A stretch of 64,000 nt of DNA, taken from the NCBI GenBank assembly GCA_965230225.1, contig CBDDKM010000003.1, positions 186,001 to 250,000 of the forward strand, given 5' to 3'. The notes under the pieces were generated by a model. The model ran no database searches and was not told the origin of the DNA. It saw only the letters and a program-made list of their open reading frames with translations. Source of the DNA: CALSMU01 sp965230225. Lineage in GTDB: Bacteria; Bacteroidota; Bacteroidia; Flavobacteriales_D; Parvicellaceae. A program made the position numbers and the translations under genes. Below are positions 16,596-25,671 of this stretch, in pieces (positions within the stretch are counted from its first letter, which is position 1; every line of letters starts with the position of its first letter).

Positions 16596-18920
16596 TTATT
16601 CTTTTGTTTTTTCTTTAGCAGAGAAATGGTATTGCAAACCAATGGTAAATGTTCTTGGGTTTCCAGGGGTGTATGAAGTTCCCCAGGCCGATTTACTTGC
16701 ATTAGTAGCGTATAATTCATCGGTAATGTTCATCACATTTACCCATGCTTCCAACGATTTCCAACTATACCCCACACGTAGGTGATAGATGTCAAAGCCA
16801 TCATAAGTTTTAGTGTTAGAGTTGTCCATAAAATATGGAGCCATGTGTTGCCATTCTGCTCCAATGCGAAGTCCCTTAATTTTTTGAGGGGTAAATGTGA
16901 TTTCTCCGTTGGCAATCCATCTTGGGGAGCGTGCCATTTCGTAGTTGGCTAAATCCTCTCCTTTTTCTTCAAATTGAATAAATGTGTGAGAGGCATTGGT
17001 TCCACTAAACCTAATTAAAAGAGGTTTGATTGGCTCAAATCTAATTCCATACTCAACTCCCTGGTGGTTGGTTTTTCCTACGTTTTGATTAACATACTCC
17101 CCATTGTCCAATCTAACGCTGATGATTTCGTTTAACCCTTCCAATTGATAATAAGCAATATCTACAGAAAGCTTGTTTTTAATCAGCATCAAGTAAGATC
17201 CAACTTCGCTGTTTCTAAAAATAGCCGGTACTAAAGTAGGAACTTGAACTCCTCTGTATAGCTCTCCTACTTGAGGGGGGACAAATCCCTGGCTAAAGTT
17301 GGCATATATCCCGGAGTAGCTATTAAAGTTGTAATTCAACCCAAGTTTTGGAGATAATGCCCCAAAGTAATTTACATTGTCCGGTGCACCCGAAAAAGCC
17401 TCGGCACCAAGATGATTGTTATAATCGTAAATAAAATGATCGTAACGCAATGCTCCGGTAACTTTAAGGTGATTAATAGGTTCTAACTCTAACTGAAAGT
17501 ATCCGGCAGAATTAAGCATATTAGTATTGTAGTTAGTCAACACAGAATCCGATGCAGTGAAACTCTCATAAATACCATCGTTGTTTTTATAAACGCTTAT
17601 GTAGTTAGCCAAATAACTACTAGGACTATAGTCGATGCTCAGCCCACCTGTAAATTTGGTTTTTTTCCAGTTTAGTTTTTGGTTGTGCTGAAGGATTGCT
17701 CCCAGAGTGTAGAACGAGTTGTCGTTAACTTCAGAATGAGCCAAATTAGGATTTCCTCCTGGGTTCCCCCATGGAGAATAATCATCTTTTATTCGGTAAG
17801 ATGGGTTTTGTTTGATGGAGTTATTTCTGTAATACAGATTAAAGGATGATTTTGCCTGATCACTCCAATAGTATCTAAGGCTGGATTTAACTCTTAGTGC
17901 CCAAACGTCTCTATTAGTAAAAGTTTGTATCGAAGAGTACTCCTGATCGTAAAAGTTTGCACTATCCAGGCTTCCTGTCATGTCAGATTTATAATCCACA
18001 AGGGTAAAGCTGGTAGACGAAGTTAACTTGTCGGAAAACTGGTGGTTGAGTTTTCCTGTAACAGATAGTTTGTCGTAATCACTGTGCTCTCGAAATCCAT
18101 TTCTTCTGGAAGCATGATTGGCAGCAAGTAGGTATCCGGTTTTGTTTTTTGTGTTTGATATTAATAGATCAGATCTGTTAAACCCTAAATTGCTGATTTG
18201 GTGAGAAAATTTGGTTTGAAAATTAACCGTTGGCTCCAATGTGATAAAGTTGATTGCTCCACCTATGGCTTCACTTCCGTACAAAGAAGATGATGGCCCT
18301 CTGATGATTTCAATTTTCTTAAAAGAAGACATGTTCATCTCCAATAGAGCATTATGATTAAACAAACCGGTTGTTCTAATTGGGATACCATCTTCCAGAT
18401 ACAGGAATAAACTCTTGTAGGATAATGGCTGACGAATGGCCATGCTGTGCTGTTCGTTTCCTAAGTTGACCATGAACACACCAGGGGACTTGTTGACCAA
18501 TTGGTGGATGCTGTTAGCTTTTGTTTGGTCAAGCTCTTTGGCAGAAATAACAGACATGGCCATAGGTACTTCACTTCTGTTTTGTTGGCTTCGTCCTGCG
18601 GAAATAATAACCTGGTTTAATTGAGTTTTAGATTGTTCCAATTCTATGTTCCCCAAGTTACTGGTAGAAGCAATAGTTTGCGAAGTATAACCTACAAACG
18701 AAATGGTTATGGAGTCCGTTGATTGCAAATTACTGAACTGAAACTCTCCATTGAGGTCGGAAATTGCATGTTGATTTTTATTAGTGACTACTGCCCCAAT
18801 TATAGGCTCTTTGGTTTGTTGGTCGATGATTCTTCCTGTTGAGTTGTTTTGGGCAACAGAAATAAAGGTATATATGCACATGACAATAAGTGTCATTGCT
18901 TTTGCGAATGAGTTTTTCAT
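16596..18920 (-). CDS. TonB-dependent outer-membrane receptor
   Basis: A 774-residue receptor. Order: signal peptide (to about residue 24), carboxypeptidase-regulatory-like domain (GRIIDQQTKEPIIGAVV, about 28-105), plug domain (about 110-230, with IRGPSSSLYGSEAIGGAINF), then a 22-stranded barrel ending in an aromatic-rich TIGLQYHF strand. It imports a substrate across the outer membrane using ExbB-ExbD-TonB energy; those genes occur near 21-23 kb. It lacks SusC length and there is no SusD, so it is not a glycan receptor. Flanking Cys/His-rich genes point to a metal or metal chelate. Co-transcribed with the sialidase-like lipoprotein downstream. Confidence 0.93.
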   Translation of the reverse strand: MKNSFAKAMTLIVMCIYTFISVAQNNSTGRIIDQQTKEPIIGAVVTNKNQHAISDLNGEFQFSNLQSTDSITISFVGYTSQTIASTSNLGNIELEQSKTQLNQVIISAGRSQQNRSEVPMAMSVISAKELDQTKANSIHQLVNKSPGVFMVNLGNEQHSMAIRQPLSYKSLFLYLEDGIPIRTTGLFNHNALLEMNMSSFKKIEIIRGPSSSLYGSEAIGGAINFITLEPTVNFQTKFSHQISNLGFNRSDLLISNTKNKTGYLLAANHASRRNGFREHSDYDKLSVTGKLNHQFSDKLTSSTSFTLVDYKSDMTGSLDSANFYDQEYSSIQTFTNRDVWALRVKSSLRYYWSDQAKSSFNLYYRNNSIKQNPSYRIKDDYSPWGNPGGNPNLAHSEVNDNSFYTLGAILQHNQKLNWKKTKFTGGLSIDYSPSSYLANYISVYKNNDGIYESFTASDSVLTNYNTNMLNSAGYFQLELEPINHLKVTGALRYDHFIYDYNNHLGAEAFSGAPDNVNYFGALSPKLGLNYNFNSYSGIYANFSQGFVPPQVGELYRGVQVPTLVPAIFRNSEVGSYLMLIKNKLSVDIAYYQLEGLNEIISVRLDNGEYVNQNVGKTNHQGVEYGIRFEPIKPLLIRFSGTNASHTFIQFEEKGEDLANYEMARSPRWIANGEITFTPQKIKGLRIGAEWQHMAPYFMDNSNTKTYDGFDIYHLRVGYSWKSLEAWVNVMNITDELYATNASKSAWGTSYTPGNPRTFTIGLQYHFSAKEKTKE

Positions 18921-19136
18921 ATCGTTATTGTTACTCCCAACATGAACAGTTGAGAATAGGTTTAAATGTTAATTATTGAATTGTACTAGTCTGCTTCTTA
19001 ATCCAATATGAATTGGCTAAGAATGAATGCACTAGAATATGGAACACCACTTGTGAACCGTATAAATCACACAGCATAGTTAGTCCATTCGAGTACATTT
19101 TGTGCTTGAATAGATAAGGTGTTCTAAAGAAAAGAA

Positions 19137-19523
19137 TTAACATTTAGGAGGAGGGGAGTCCAAATCCAGCTCTATATCGGAGTAGAGATTAACATATTTG
19201 CTAACGTGGGCTTCTAGTTTAGAAAGTAAAGCCGCAATTTTTATTGATTCTTTAGAATCATATAAGTAGTTATACTCTTCAATCTTTAATTGTGGTTTAG
19301 ATGGAGCAGTAGGAGAGGTGTCTTGTTCTTCTTTGTTTACTTTTTCGATTTCCTTTTTAAGATGACATTTACCATCACAATGTACTTCAGGAACGTCCTT
19401 ATTGATACATAATTCTTCGGCGATGTATTCCTTGTATACCTGATATTCGATCAAGGGAATTGCGGGCCTAATAATGGAGTAGACAAACGCTAGTAATAAT
19501 ATTGCTGAATAGAATCGATTCAT
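19137..19523 (-). CDS. Small Cys-rich membrane-anchored or exported protein (CxGKCHL type)
   Basis: A 128-residue protein with one N-terminal hydrophobic helix (about 5-20) that may be a signal anchor. The key segment is LCINKDVPEVHCDGKCHL: C39, H48, C49, C53, H54. After this comes a Glu/Lys-rich linker and a helical tail ending in PPPKC. I know the C-x-GKC-(H/Y)-L pattern from small Bacteroidetes proteins next to TonB-dependent receptors; no function is established. The arrangement suggests metal binding. It lies 216 bp upstream of the receptor, on the same strand; the gap shows no terminator, riboswitch or other feature. Confidence 0.75.
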   Translation of the reverse strand: MNRFYSAILLLAFVYSIIRPAIPLIEYQVYKEYIAEELCINKDVPEVHCDGKCHLKKEIEKVNKEEQDTSPTAPSKPQLKIEEYNYLYDSKESIKIAALLSKLEAHVSKYVNLYSDIELDLDSPPPKC

Positions 19524-19534
19524 TTATTAAGCAA

Positions 19535-19567
19535 AAAAAAACCACCAATCTAAATTGGTGGTTTTTG
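19535..19567 (-). terminator. Terminator of the tRNA-Val transcript
   Basis: A perfect 9-bp stem ACCACCAAT / ATTGGTGGT (19541-19549 with 19554-19562), loop of 4, flanked by an A-run that reads as a T-run on the minus strand. It lies 9 bp past the tRNA 3' end and insulates the Cys-rich gene downstream. Confidence 0.88.
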
Positions 19568-19571
19568 TTGT

Positions 19572-19645
19572 GGGCGATACTGGATTCGAACCAGTGACCC
19601 CCTGCTTGTAAGGCAGGTGCTCTGAACCAGCTGAGCTAATCGCCC
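19572..19645 (-). tRNA. tRNA-Val (anticodon UAC)
   Basis: A 74-nt cloverleaf on the minus strand. The acceptor stem GGGCGAT pairs with ATCGCCC, the D arm contains AGCTCAGCTGGT, the anticodon stem CCTGC/GCAGG encloses loop CTTACAA with anticodon TAC, and the T arm has GGTTCGAATCC. The CCA end is not encoded. It reads Val codons GUA and GUG. Confidence 0.97.
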
Positions 19646-19699
19646 TTTGTTTTGATTAGCGGGTGCAAATATATAGGTTTTCTGATACGCTCCAAACAT

Positions 19700-20926
19700 T
19701 TATTGAAAAAAATCTGAAATAATTTCAGATACAACAAATGTGCTTCCTCCAACATAGATCAAATCCTCCTCATTCGCTTGGTTTAAGGCAGTTTTAAAAG
19801 CTTCATTACAAGATGAATAGGAACTGGTGTTTGCATTATCTGGGAATTGTTGCTCTAATTCGTTAGTGGGAAGAGCTCTTGCTATTTTTGGAGTGCAAAT
19901 GTGATAGGTTGCAGAAGAGGGGAGTAGCTGAACTACTTTTCTCACCTCTTTGTCCTTCATCATGCCCCATACGATGTGAAGTTGATGGTACTTCTCCTGT
20001 TTTAACTGCTCCATTAAGGCCGTTAAAGCGTGTTCATTGTGCCCAATATCTGCAATGACCTTAGGCGAGGTTTGAAGTGTTTCCCATCGACCTCTTAAGG
20101 TGGTGTTTTTTTGAATGTTTTTAAGTCCGTTATGGATGTGCTCAACCGAAAGGTTGGGGTACGATTCGAGCAACAAGTTTAATGCTGTTAAAGTACTTGC
20201 AATGTTTTTAGATTGAAATAACCCCGGCAAAGAGCAGCCAGGTTGATCAGTTTCAATTTTAGCTTCGTAGAACGGAGCTTTTCTCTCTTGCGCTATTCCC
20301 TTTAGTTGTTTCAGCACTAATTCGTTGTCCGGACCTAAAACAAAAGGAGTATGAGGCTTTATAATACCTCCCTTTTCGAAGGCAATATCTTCTAATCGGT
20401 CTCCAAGGTAGGCAACATGATCTATACCAATTGATGTGATAATGGATACTAAGGGATGAATGATATTAGTTGAATCCAGTCTACCTCCAAGCCCTGTTTC
20501 AATAATTGCTACATCCACTTCTTGCTGAGCAAAATAATAAAATGCTAAGGCTGTGCTCCATTCAAAAAAGGAGGGAGAAATATCTTCGCATAAGGACTGG
20601 TTAGAGACTACAAATTCAATCACCTCTTGTTCCGATATCATTTCGCCGTTAACTCTTATTCTCTCACGGAAATCAATAATGTGCGGAGAAGTGAATAGCC
20701 CAGCTTTATATCCGGCCTCCGAAAAGGTTGAAGCCAACATATGACACACAGAACCTTTGCCATTGGTACCGGCAACATGTATGGTTTTGATTTTATCCTG
20801 AGGATTACCCAAACGCTCACATAGCGTTTTTATATTGTCGAGGCTGGCTTTATAAGCTTTACCACCTACTTTTTGAAATTGTGGGAGTTGGCTAAAAAGG
20901 AATTCTAGCGTTTCCTGATAGGTCAT
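19700..20926 (-). CDS. folC: Folylpolyglutamate synthase / dihydrofolate synthase
   Basis: FolC adds glutamate to dihydropteroate and to reduced folates in the cytoplasm. The 408-residue protein is a Mur-ligase-type ATPase: P-loop GTNGKGSVCHML at about residue 53, the IETGLGGRLDSTN motif near 140, and a C-terminal Mur ligase domain with ADIGHNEHAL. Length is normal for the family. It is the last gene of a minus-strand run, 3 bp after the tonB-like gene; this order (nhaD, exbB, exbD, tonB, folC) gives co-transcription without an obvious functional link. Confidence 0.96.
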   Translation of the reverse strand: MTYQETLEFLFSQLPQFQKVGGKAYKASLDNIKTLCERLGNPQDKIKTIHVAGTNGKGSVCHMLASTFSEAGYKAGLFTSPHIIDFRERIRVNGEMISEQEVIEFVVSNQSLCEDISPSFFEWSTALAFYYFAQQEVDVAIIETGLGGRLDSTNIIHPLVSIITSIGIDHVAYLGDRLEDIAFEKGGIIKPHTPFVLGPDNELVLKQLKGIAQERKAPFYEAKIETDQPGCSLPGLFQSKNIASTLTALNLLLESYPNLSVEHIHNGLKNIQKNTTLRGRWETLQTSPKVIADIGHNEHALTALMEQLKQEKYHQLHIVWGMMKDKEVRKVVQLLPSSATYHICTPKIARALPTNELEQQFPDNANTSSYSSCNEAFKTALNQANEEDLIYVGGSTFVVSEIISDFFQ

Positions 20927-20929
20927 GAA

Positions 20930-21685
20930 TTAATCCAATGAGAATTTAATACCAATTCTTGTGGTTTGAAGTTTATCAGTGTCCTCTTTGTTGAACTTGA
21001 ATTTCATCGCAGCATCCTGAGCCATTTTTAATAGAGTAGGACTCGTAATAGTGGTCAACGAGTGGTTAGCCAAATACTTGGCAGATTTAATCGAACCATC
21101 AGGACGAATAATTACCTCTACCATTACCGTACCTACCTCTTGAGTTGGGTTAGATATTTGCGGCTTGTATTTTACTGTTCTTCCGTCACCACCTTCTCCA
21201 AAAGAATTTCCAATAGAACCGGTACCTCCTCCAAAGTCGCCGCTTCCACCACCGCTTCCACCTTCAGTTCCTCCTCCAGAACCAGCAAATGGATTTCCGC
21301 TGATTAATGGATTGTCATTTTGCGAAGACTCTCCATTTCCATCAGATGAACTAGAGTTACTACTTTCTGGTGTAGACACAGGAGATTCTTCCTGAGTAGC
21401 TGTACTTTCTTCAGCGCTTTCTTCAGAAGTGTTCTCTTCACTTTCAGGAGCACTGTTTTGTACTTCCTCCATGTGGTTTTCACTTCCTCCTGATGCTCCT
21501 TCTCCTCCGGCATCCGAAAAGTCCATGATCATCATCACTTCGTCATTCTGGATTTTAGGAGGGTCCAACTCCGGCATGTCCATCGGCCATAACCAAAACG
21601 CAAGAAGAACTAAGATGTGCAAAATTGCTGCAACGGTCCAACCTTTTCTATTGTCTTGTATTCTTATGGGATTTACTAATGCCAT
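20930..21685 (-). CDS. TonB-like energy transducer
   Basis: A 251-residue TonB family protein. There is one N-terminal transmembrane helix (about 16-36, ending LWPMDMPEL), then a long low-complexity spacer (about 50-165) rich in Ser, Glu and Gly, and a C-terminal TonB domain (about 175-251) with the VMVEVIIRPDGSIKSAKYL strand pattern. The spacer is acidic and glycine-rich, not the Pro/Lys-rich rod of E. coli TonB. It follows exbD by 14 bp and should form an inner-membrane ExbBD-TonB complex that drives TonB-dependent receptors. Confidence 0.85.
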   Translation of the reverse strand: MALVNPIRIQDNRKGWTVAAILHILVLLAFWLWPMDMPELDPPKIQNDEVMMIMDFSDAGGEGASGGSENHMEEVQNSAPESEENTSEESAEESTATQEESPVSTPESSNSSSSDGNGESSQNDNPLISGNPFAGSGGGTEGGSGGGSGDFGGGTGSIGNSFGEGGDGRTVKYKPQISNPTQEVGTVMVEVIIRPDGSIKSAKYLANHSLTTITSPTLLKMAQDAAMKFKFNKEDTDKLQTTRIGIKFSLD

Positions 21686-21699
21686 GGCTGATTTGTTTT

Positions 21700-22095
21700 T
21701 TATCCTTTCGTCTTGATTACGATAGCTAGTTTATTTTGTTTCGCTATATCGATCACTTTTACAGAATACTCCCAGCTCGAATTCTTATCTCCCATCAATT
21801 CTATGGCAGAAGTATCGCTCTCTTCAATGGCTAATGCATTCAATATGGCATTCTCCAAACTATCAGGAACAATAGGAGTGTTATTATCGTTAATAAAGTA
21901 TCTGTTTGTGCTATCTACATAAACTTTGGTGTTGTGCTTATCGGCAGTTCCACCTCCTGCAGGTAAATCAATGTTGTGACCAGTCGCAATGAAAGAAGAA
22001 ATTACGATGAAAAAGATCAGCATCAGGAATACGAGATCCGTCATTGACGACATCCCGTTTTCCATCTTAATTTTATTTTGAGATCGTAAATTCAT
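21700..22095 (-). CDS. exbD: ExbD/TolR biopolymer transport protein
   Basis: A 131-residue inner-membrane protein with one transmembrane helix near the N-terminus (about 17-38). This holds the proton-path Asp20 in SSMTDLVFLMLIFF, followed by a periplasmic domain with the standard ExbD strand-helix pattern. With ExbB it forms the proton-driven stator that energises TonB. Gene order exbB-exbD-tonB with gaps of 10 and 14 bp is a classic operon. TolR is the alternative name, but the adjacent tonB-like gene favours ExbD. Confidence 0.93.
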   Translation of the reverse strand: MNLRSQNKIKMENGMSSMTDLVFLMLIFFIVISSFIATGHNIDLPAGGGTADKHNTKVYVDSTNRYFINDNNTPIVPDSLENAILNALAIEESDTSAIELMGDKNSSWEYSVKVIDIAKQNKLAIVIKTKG

Positions 22096-22105
22096 GTTCG
22101 TAGTA

Positions 22106-22798
22106 TTAGTGTCCTGGTGAATCTAAGATGTCAAGGAATTCAATAGAGCTACCCTCCATTTTTTGAATCACCTTTTCCACTTTACTTGTTAAATAGTTGT
22201 AAGCGATGTAAGCAATAATACCTACAATCAAACCTCCAACGGTTGTTAACATCGCTTCCATAATTCCTCCTGAGATATCACTTAATTTAAATGAGTCTCC
22301 CATGTTGGCGAATACCTGAATCATACCAATTACCGTTCCAAGGAAACCAAGCATTGGAGCTGCACCTGCAACTGTTGCCAAAACAGATAGTCTTGCCTCA
22401 AGGCTATATACCTCCATTCTACCAACATTCTCGATAGAAGTTTTTATGTCCTCCAACGGTTTTCCAATTCTGGAAATACCCTTTCCAATCATTCTTGCAG
22501 AAGGATTGTCTGTAGAAGCACACAATTGTTTCGCAGCATCTAACTTTCCTTCATTTACATAATCTTTAATCTTTGCCATAAAGTCGCGCTCTTCTTTAAG
22601 GGCTCTTCTAATAGCCAGAAATCGTTCGATAAAAATGTAAACCGCCAAAACAGAGCAAATTGCAAGTGGTAGCATAATGTACCAGCTTTCGATAGCAATT
22701 TCGAATAACGTTTTAGCTTCTTCTGCTTTATCGCCAGCAGCAGCATCACCTGGTAGGTTTACTCCTAATAGCGGAAGATTGTGTAAGTTGAAGTTCAT
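22106..22798 (-). CDS. exbB: ExbB/TolQ/MotA-type proton channel
   Basis: A 230-residue inner-membrane protein with three transmembrane helices (about 34-55, 135-165, 178-205). The family core LSVLATVAGAAPMLGFLGTV and the TTVGGLIVGIIAY segment line the proton channel with ExbD. The N-terminus carries an extra approximately 30 residues with GDAAAGDKAEEAK before the first helix, often seen in Bacteroidetes. It lies 39 bp downstream of nhaD on the same strand. TolQ or MotA are close relatives; the exbD-tonB neighbours decide the call. Confidence 0.93.
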   Translation of the reverse strand: MNFNLHNLPLLGVNLPGDAAAGDKAEEAKTLFEIAIESWYIMLPLAICSVLAVYIFIERFLAIRRALKEERDFMAKIKDYVNEGKLDAAKQLCASTDNPSARMIGKGISRIGKPLEDIKTSIENVGRMEVYSLEARLSVLATVAGAAPMLGFLGTVIGMIQVFANMGDSFKLSDISGGIMEAMLTTVGGLIVGIIAYIAYNYLTSKVEKVIQKMEGSSIEFLDILDSPGH

Positions 22799-22837
22799 AA
22801 TATTAGAGGTTAACGAAATAAAATTTTAAATATTGTT

Positions 22838-24220
22838 TTAATTAAAAATAAACTGCTGCATAAGTATGAATGCTCCAGCTCCAGCCAAATATCCTACTAT
22901 TGCTAGCCAGGTAATGTTTTTCACGTACCAGAAGAAAGAGATTTTCTCCATCCCCATAGCAACAACACCAGCGGCAGAACCGATAATTAACATACTTCCA
23001 CCTGTACCAGCAGCGTAGGCAATAAAGTGCCATAACGGAGCATCCATTGGCTCTTGGAACATACCCATACTTGCTGCTACTAATGGTACATTGTCAATAA
23101 CTGCAGAACCTGCTCCCATCAACATTACTACGATGTTGCTATTCGGAATAGCTGCATTCATGGATTCAGCAAAACTGAACAATAAACCAAGAGATTCCAT
23201 AGCTGCTACTGCAAGAAGAATACCAAGGAAGAAAAGTATACTAGGCATTTCAATTTTTCCTAGAGATTTATGTACAGGGCTATGGTGTCCTCCATGCGAT
23301 TCGTCAATTTTAAGCATGCTAAACTGACGACTACTAAAGTATTCGGCAGCAATTGCAACAACTGCTAACGACATCATCATACCAACGTAAGGAGGTAAAT
23401 GGGTAACTGTTTTAAAGATCGGCACAAAAATAATTGCACTTAATCCTAATACGAGCATTTTAACTGCGTATTTGTTTTGTTCTCCATCGTTCTCTGCGAT
23501 TTCAAAATTACCTTTAAATGGTTTCATGAAGCTGGCAATCAGAGTAGGGAAGAAGAAACAAACCAATGAAGGCAATAGTAGGTATTCTACCAGTTTTACG
23601 GCGCTTACTCTATTTCCAATCCAAAGCATGGTAGTAGTAACATCCCCAATAGGAGACCAGGCCCCACCAGCATTTGCAGCCACTACTATCATACCCGCAA
23701 ACCAAAGTCGGTCGTTGGAGTCGGAAAGTAGTTTTCTAAGAATGGTTATCAATACAATTGTTGCAGTAAGGTTATCGATGATTGCAGATAAAAAGAAAGC
23801 TAAAATGGTCATGATCCATAACAAGGTGCTTTTCTTTTTAGTCTTGATAAAAGTTTTGATAGAGGCAAATCCATCAAAATGATCGGTAATCTCAACAATG
23901 GTCATTGCTCCCATAAGGAAAAACAAAATCTCTGCTGTTTTACCCAGATGATGTAGCAAAGTGTGCTCAAGCCACCAGCTTTTAGAGGCAGATCCATGTC
24001 CGTGACCTTCTGCATGGTGGGGTAAATCTGCAAAGCCATCTACTAATTGATGGTTTCCAGAGTCGAACCAGGTATCAAATCCATCCAAACCGAATGCAAC
24101 AAGAGCCCACATTAAGGCCATCATTAGCAAGGCAGGAACAAGCTTGTCAATTTTTAAAGCATGCTCCATGGTGATGCCAATGTACCCCAGGGCAAATACA
24201 ATAATGATAATCGTTTCCAT
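22838..24220 (-). CDS. nhaD: Sodium:proton antiporter NhaD
   Basis: A 460-residue inner-membrane antiporter of the IT superfamily with about 12 hydrophobic segments. Characteristic stretches are AIIDNLTATIVLITIL (Asp in the substrate path), NAGGAWSPIGDVTTTMLW in the middle, and AVIDNVPLVAASMGM with GTGGSMLIIGSAAGVVAMGM near the end. A His-rich loop (HHAEGHGHGSASK, about residues 68-80) lies between early helices and may be pH related (inference). It exports Na+ in exchange for H+ and fits a marine or saline habitat. Placed between a glutamate/leucine dehydrogenase gene and exbBD-tonB in one strand-wise run. Confidence 0.93.
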   Translation of the reverse strand: METIIIIVFALGYIGITMEHALKIDKLVPALLMMALMWALVAFGLDGFDTWFDSGNHQLVDGFADLPHHAEGHGHGSASKSWWLEHTLLHHLGKTAEILFFLMGAMTIVEITDHFDGFASIKTFIKTKKKSTLLWIMTILAFFLSAIIDNLTATIVLITILRKLLSDSNDRLWFAGMIVVAANAGGAWSPIGDVTTTMLWIGNRVSAVKLVEYLLLPSLVCFFFPTLIASFMKPFKGNFEIAENDGEQNKYAVKMLVLGLSAIIFVPIFKTVTHLPPYVGMMMSLAVVAIAAEYFSSRQFSMLKIDESHGGHHSPVHKSLGKIEMPSILFFLGILLAVAAMESLGLLFSFAESMNAAIPNSNIVVMLMGAGSAVIDNVPLVAASMGMFQEPMDAPLWHFIAYAAGTGGSMLIIGSAAGVVAMGMEKISFFWYVKNITWLAIVGYLAGAGAFILMQQFIFN

Positions 24221-24242
24221 AATTTAGGTGAGTGAGAGTGAG

Positions 24243-25472
24243 TTAAACTAATTGATTTAGCGCAATCTCAAATGCAGTTGATGCAATATGAGTTCTGCTG
24301 TTGTTTTTATTGTGCGCTTGTACTAACGCTTGTCTAATCGTTTCAGAGGTATCTTTAAATATTTCTTTGTCTTCTAATTTTTGTAAATCAGAGCTCATTA
24401 GGTAAGCAAAAACTCTTGCCATTCCACAGTTCGATATGAAATCAGGGATGATACTAATTCTGTTGTCTGCATGATGAGCAATTGGTCCGAAGAAAATTTC
24501 AGGATCAGCGAACGGTACATTTGCACCAGCAGCAATCACTTCAATTCCTGCGTCAATCATTCTATCTACCTGATCAATTGTAATCAATCTTGAAGCAGCA
24601 CAAGGAATAAAAATTTCAGCTTTAACATCCCAGATTTTGGCATTTACTTCGTCAAAAGAAAGCATGTGTTCCGCATTCAGCTTATTTCCATTTTTGTTTA
24701 GGAACAACTGACGGATTTCTTCCAGACTGAATCCTTCTTCTTTGATTAGTCCTCCAACTGCATCAATAATTCCAACGACGATAGCTCCATCCTGTGCCAG
24801 GTAGTAGGCTCCTGCAGAACCAACGTTCCCCCATCCCTGAACAATTACTTTTTTACCCTTAACAGAACCTCCGTAGATGTCGTAGTAATGTTTTACAGAT
24901 TCAGCTACACCGTAACCGGTAATCATATCAGCTACAACGTACTTTCTGTCAACGTCAGGGCTTAGGTTTTCGTCCTCAATAACTTTAAGAACTCCCTGTC
25001 TAAGTTGACCAATTCTATTGATTTTTTGTGATTCTCTCGGTTGGAAGTGTCCGTTAAATACTCCTTCTTGTGGGTGCCATACGCCACAATCCTCTGTAAT
25101 AGGAATTACTTCGTGAATCTCATCTACATTTAAATCTCCACCTGTTCCATAGTAGTGCTTCAAAAGTGGAGTTACCGCCTGGTACCATCTTCTTAATACA
25201 CCATCTTTTCTATGGTCATTTGGATCAAAGTTAATTCCGGATTTAGCTCCTCCAATCGGAGGTCCGGCAACCGAAAATTTAACTTCCATTGTCTTTGCTA
25301 AAGACTCAACTTCTCTTTTGTCTAGTCCTTTTCTCATACGGGTTCCACCACCAGCGGCACCTCCTCTTAATGAGTTAATTACTACCCATCCTTCTGCTTC
25401 TGTTTCAGAATCTTTCCATTCAAAAACAATTTCTGGTTGTTTGTTCTCGAATTTGTCTAATAGCTCTTTCAT
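24243..25472 (-). CDS. Glu/Leu/Phe/Val dehydrogenase
   Basis: A 409-residue cytoplasmic amino-acid dehydrogenase that interconverts an amino acid and its 2-oxo acid with NAD(P). Visible are the catalytic-side GPPIGGAKSGINFDP (Lys of the GGxK motif), GTGGDLNVDEIHEV, and the Rossmann motif GWGNVGSAGAYYLA. A glutamate versus branched-chain specificity cannot be settled by eye. It is the first gene of the minus-strand run to folC and has a leader of roughly 95 nt. The TACTTTTG box at 25574-25567 is the likely -7 element. Confidence 0.92.
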   Translation of the reverse strand: MKELLDKFENKQPEIVFEWKDSETEAEGWVVINSLRGGAAGGGTRMRKGLDKREVESLAKTMEVKFSVAGPPIGGAKSGINFDPNDHRKDGVLRRWYQAVTPLLKHYYGTGGDLNVDEIHEVIPITEDCGVWHPQEGVFNGHFQPRESQKINRIGQLRQGVLKVIEDENLSPDVDRKYVVADMITGYGVAESVKHYYDIYGGSVKGKKVIVQGWGNVGSAGAYYLAQDGAIVVGIIDAVGGLIKEEGFSLEEIRQLFLNKNGNKLNAEHMLSFDEVNAKIWDVKAEIFIPCAASRLITIDQVDRMIDAGIEVIAAGANVPFADPEIFFGPIAHHADNRISIIPDFISNCGMARVFAYLMSSDLQKLEDKEIFKDTSETIRQALVQAHNKNNSRTHIASTAFEIALNQLV

Positions 25473-25566
25473 CTTTCTCGGTTTGTTTTCATTTCAGTTT
25501 TATTGTCTCGCACAATAGGTGCAAACAATCCTTAACTACAGAATTTTAATAGTGTATTGAACGTGG

Positions 25567-25574
25567 CAAAAGTA
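25567..25574 (-). promoter_or_regulatory. -7 promoter element upstream of the Glu/Leu dehydrogenase gene
   Basis: TACTTTTG on the minus strand fits TAnnTTTG exactly. It would start a transcript with a leader of about 85-90 nt. No -33 TTG at 17-23 nt was found, so confidence is moderate. Confidence 0.45.
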
Positions 25575-25671
25575 ACAAAATAAAGGAGTGGAGAATTTTA
25601 CCTATCGTTTTTTTTTCAACCACAAATGTTAATTATAATTTAAGTGAGATACTGATATAAAGTTCAGTGTA

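Noticed and set aside
21062..21513. Overlapping long frames within the tonB-like gene (Ser/Gly/Pro-rich)
   Set aside because: They mirror the low-complexity spacer of the TonB-like protein; no signal or family features.
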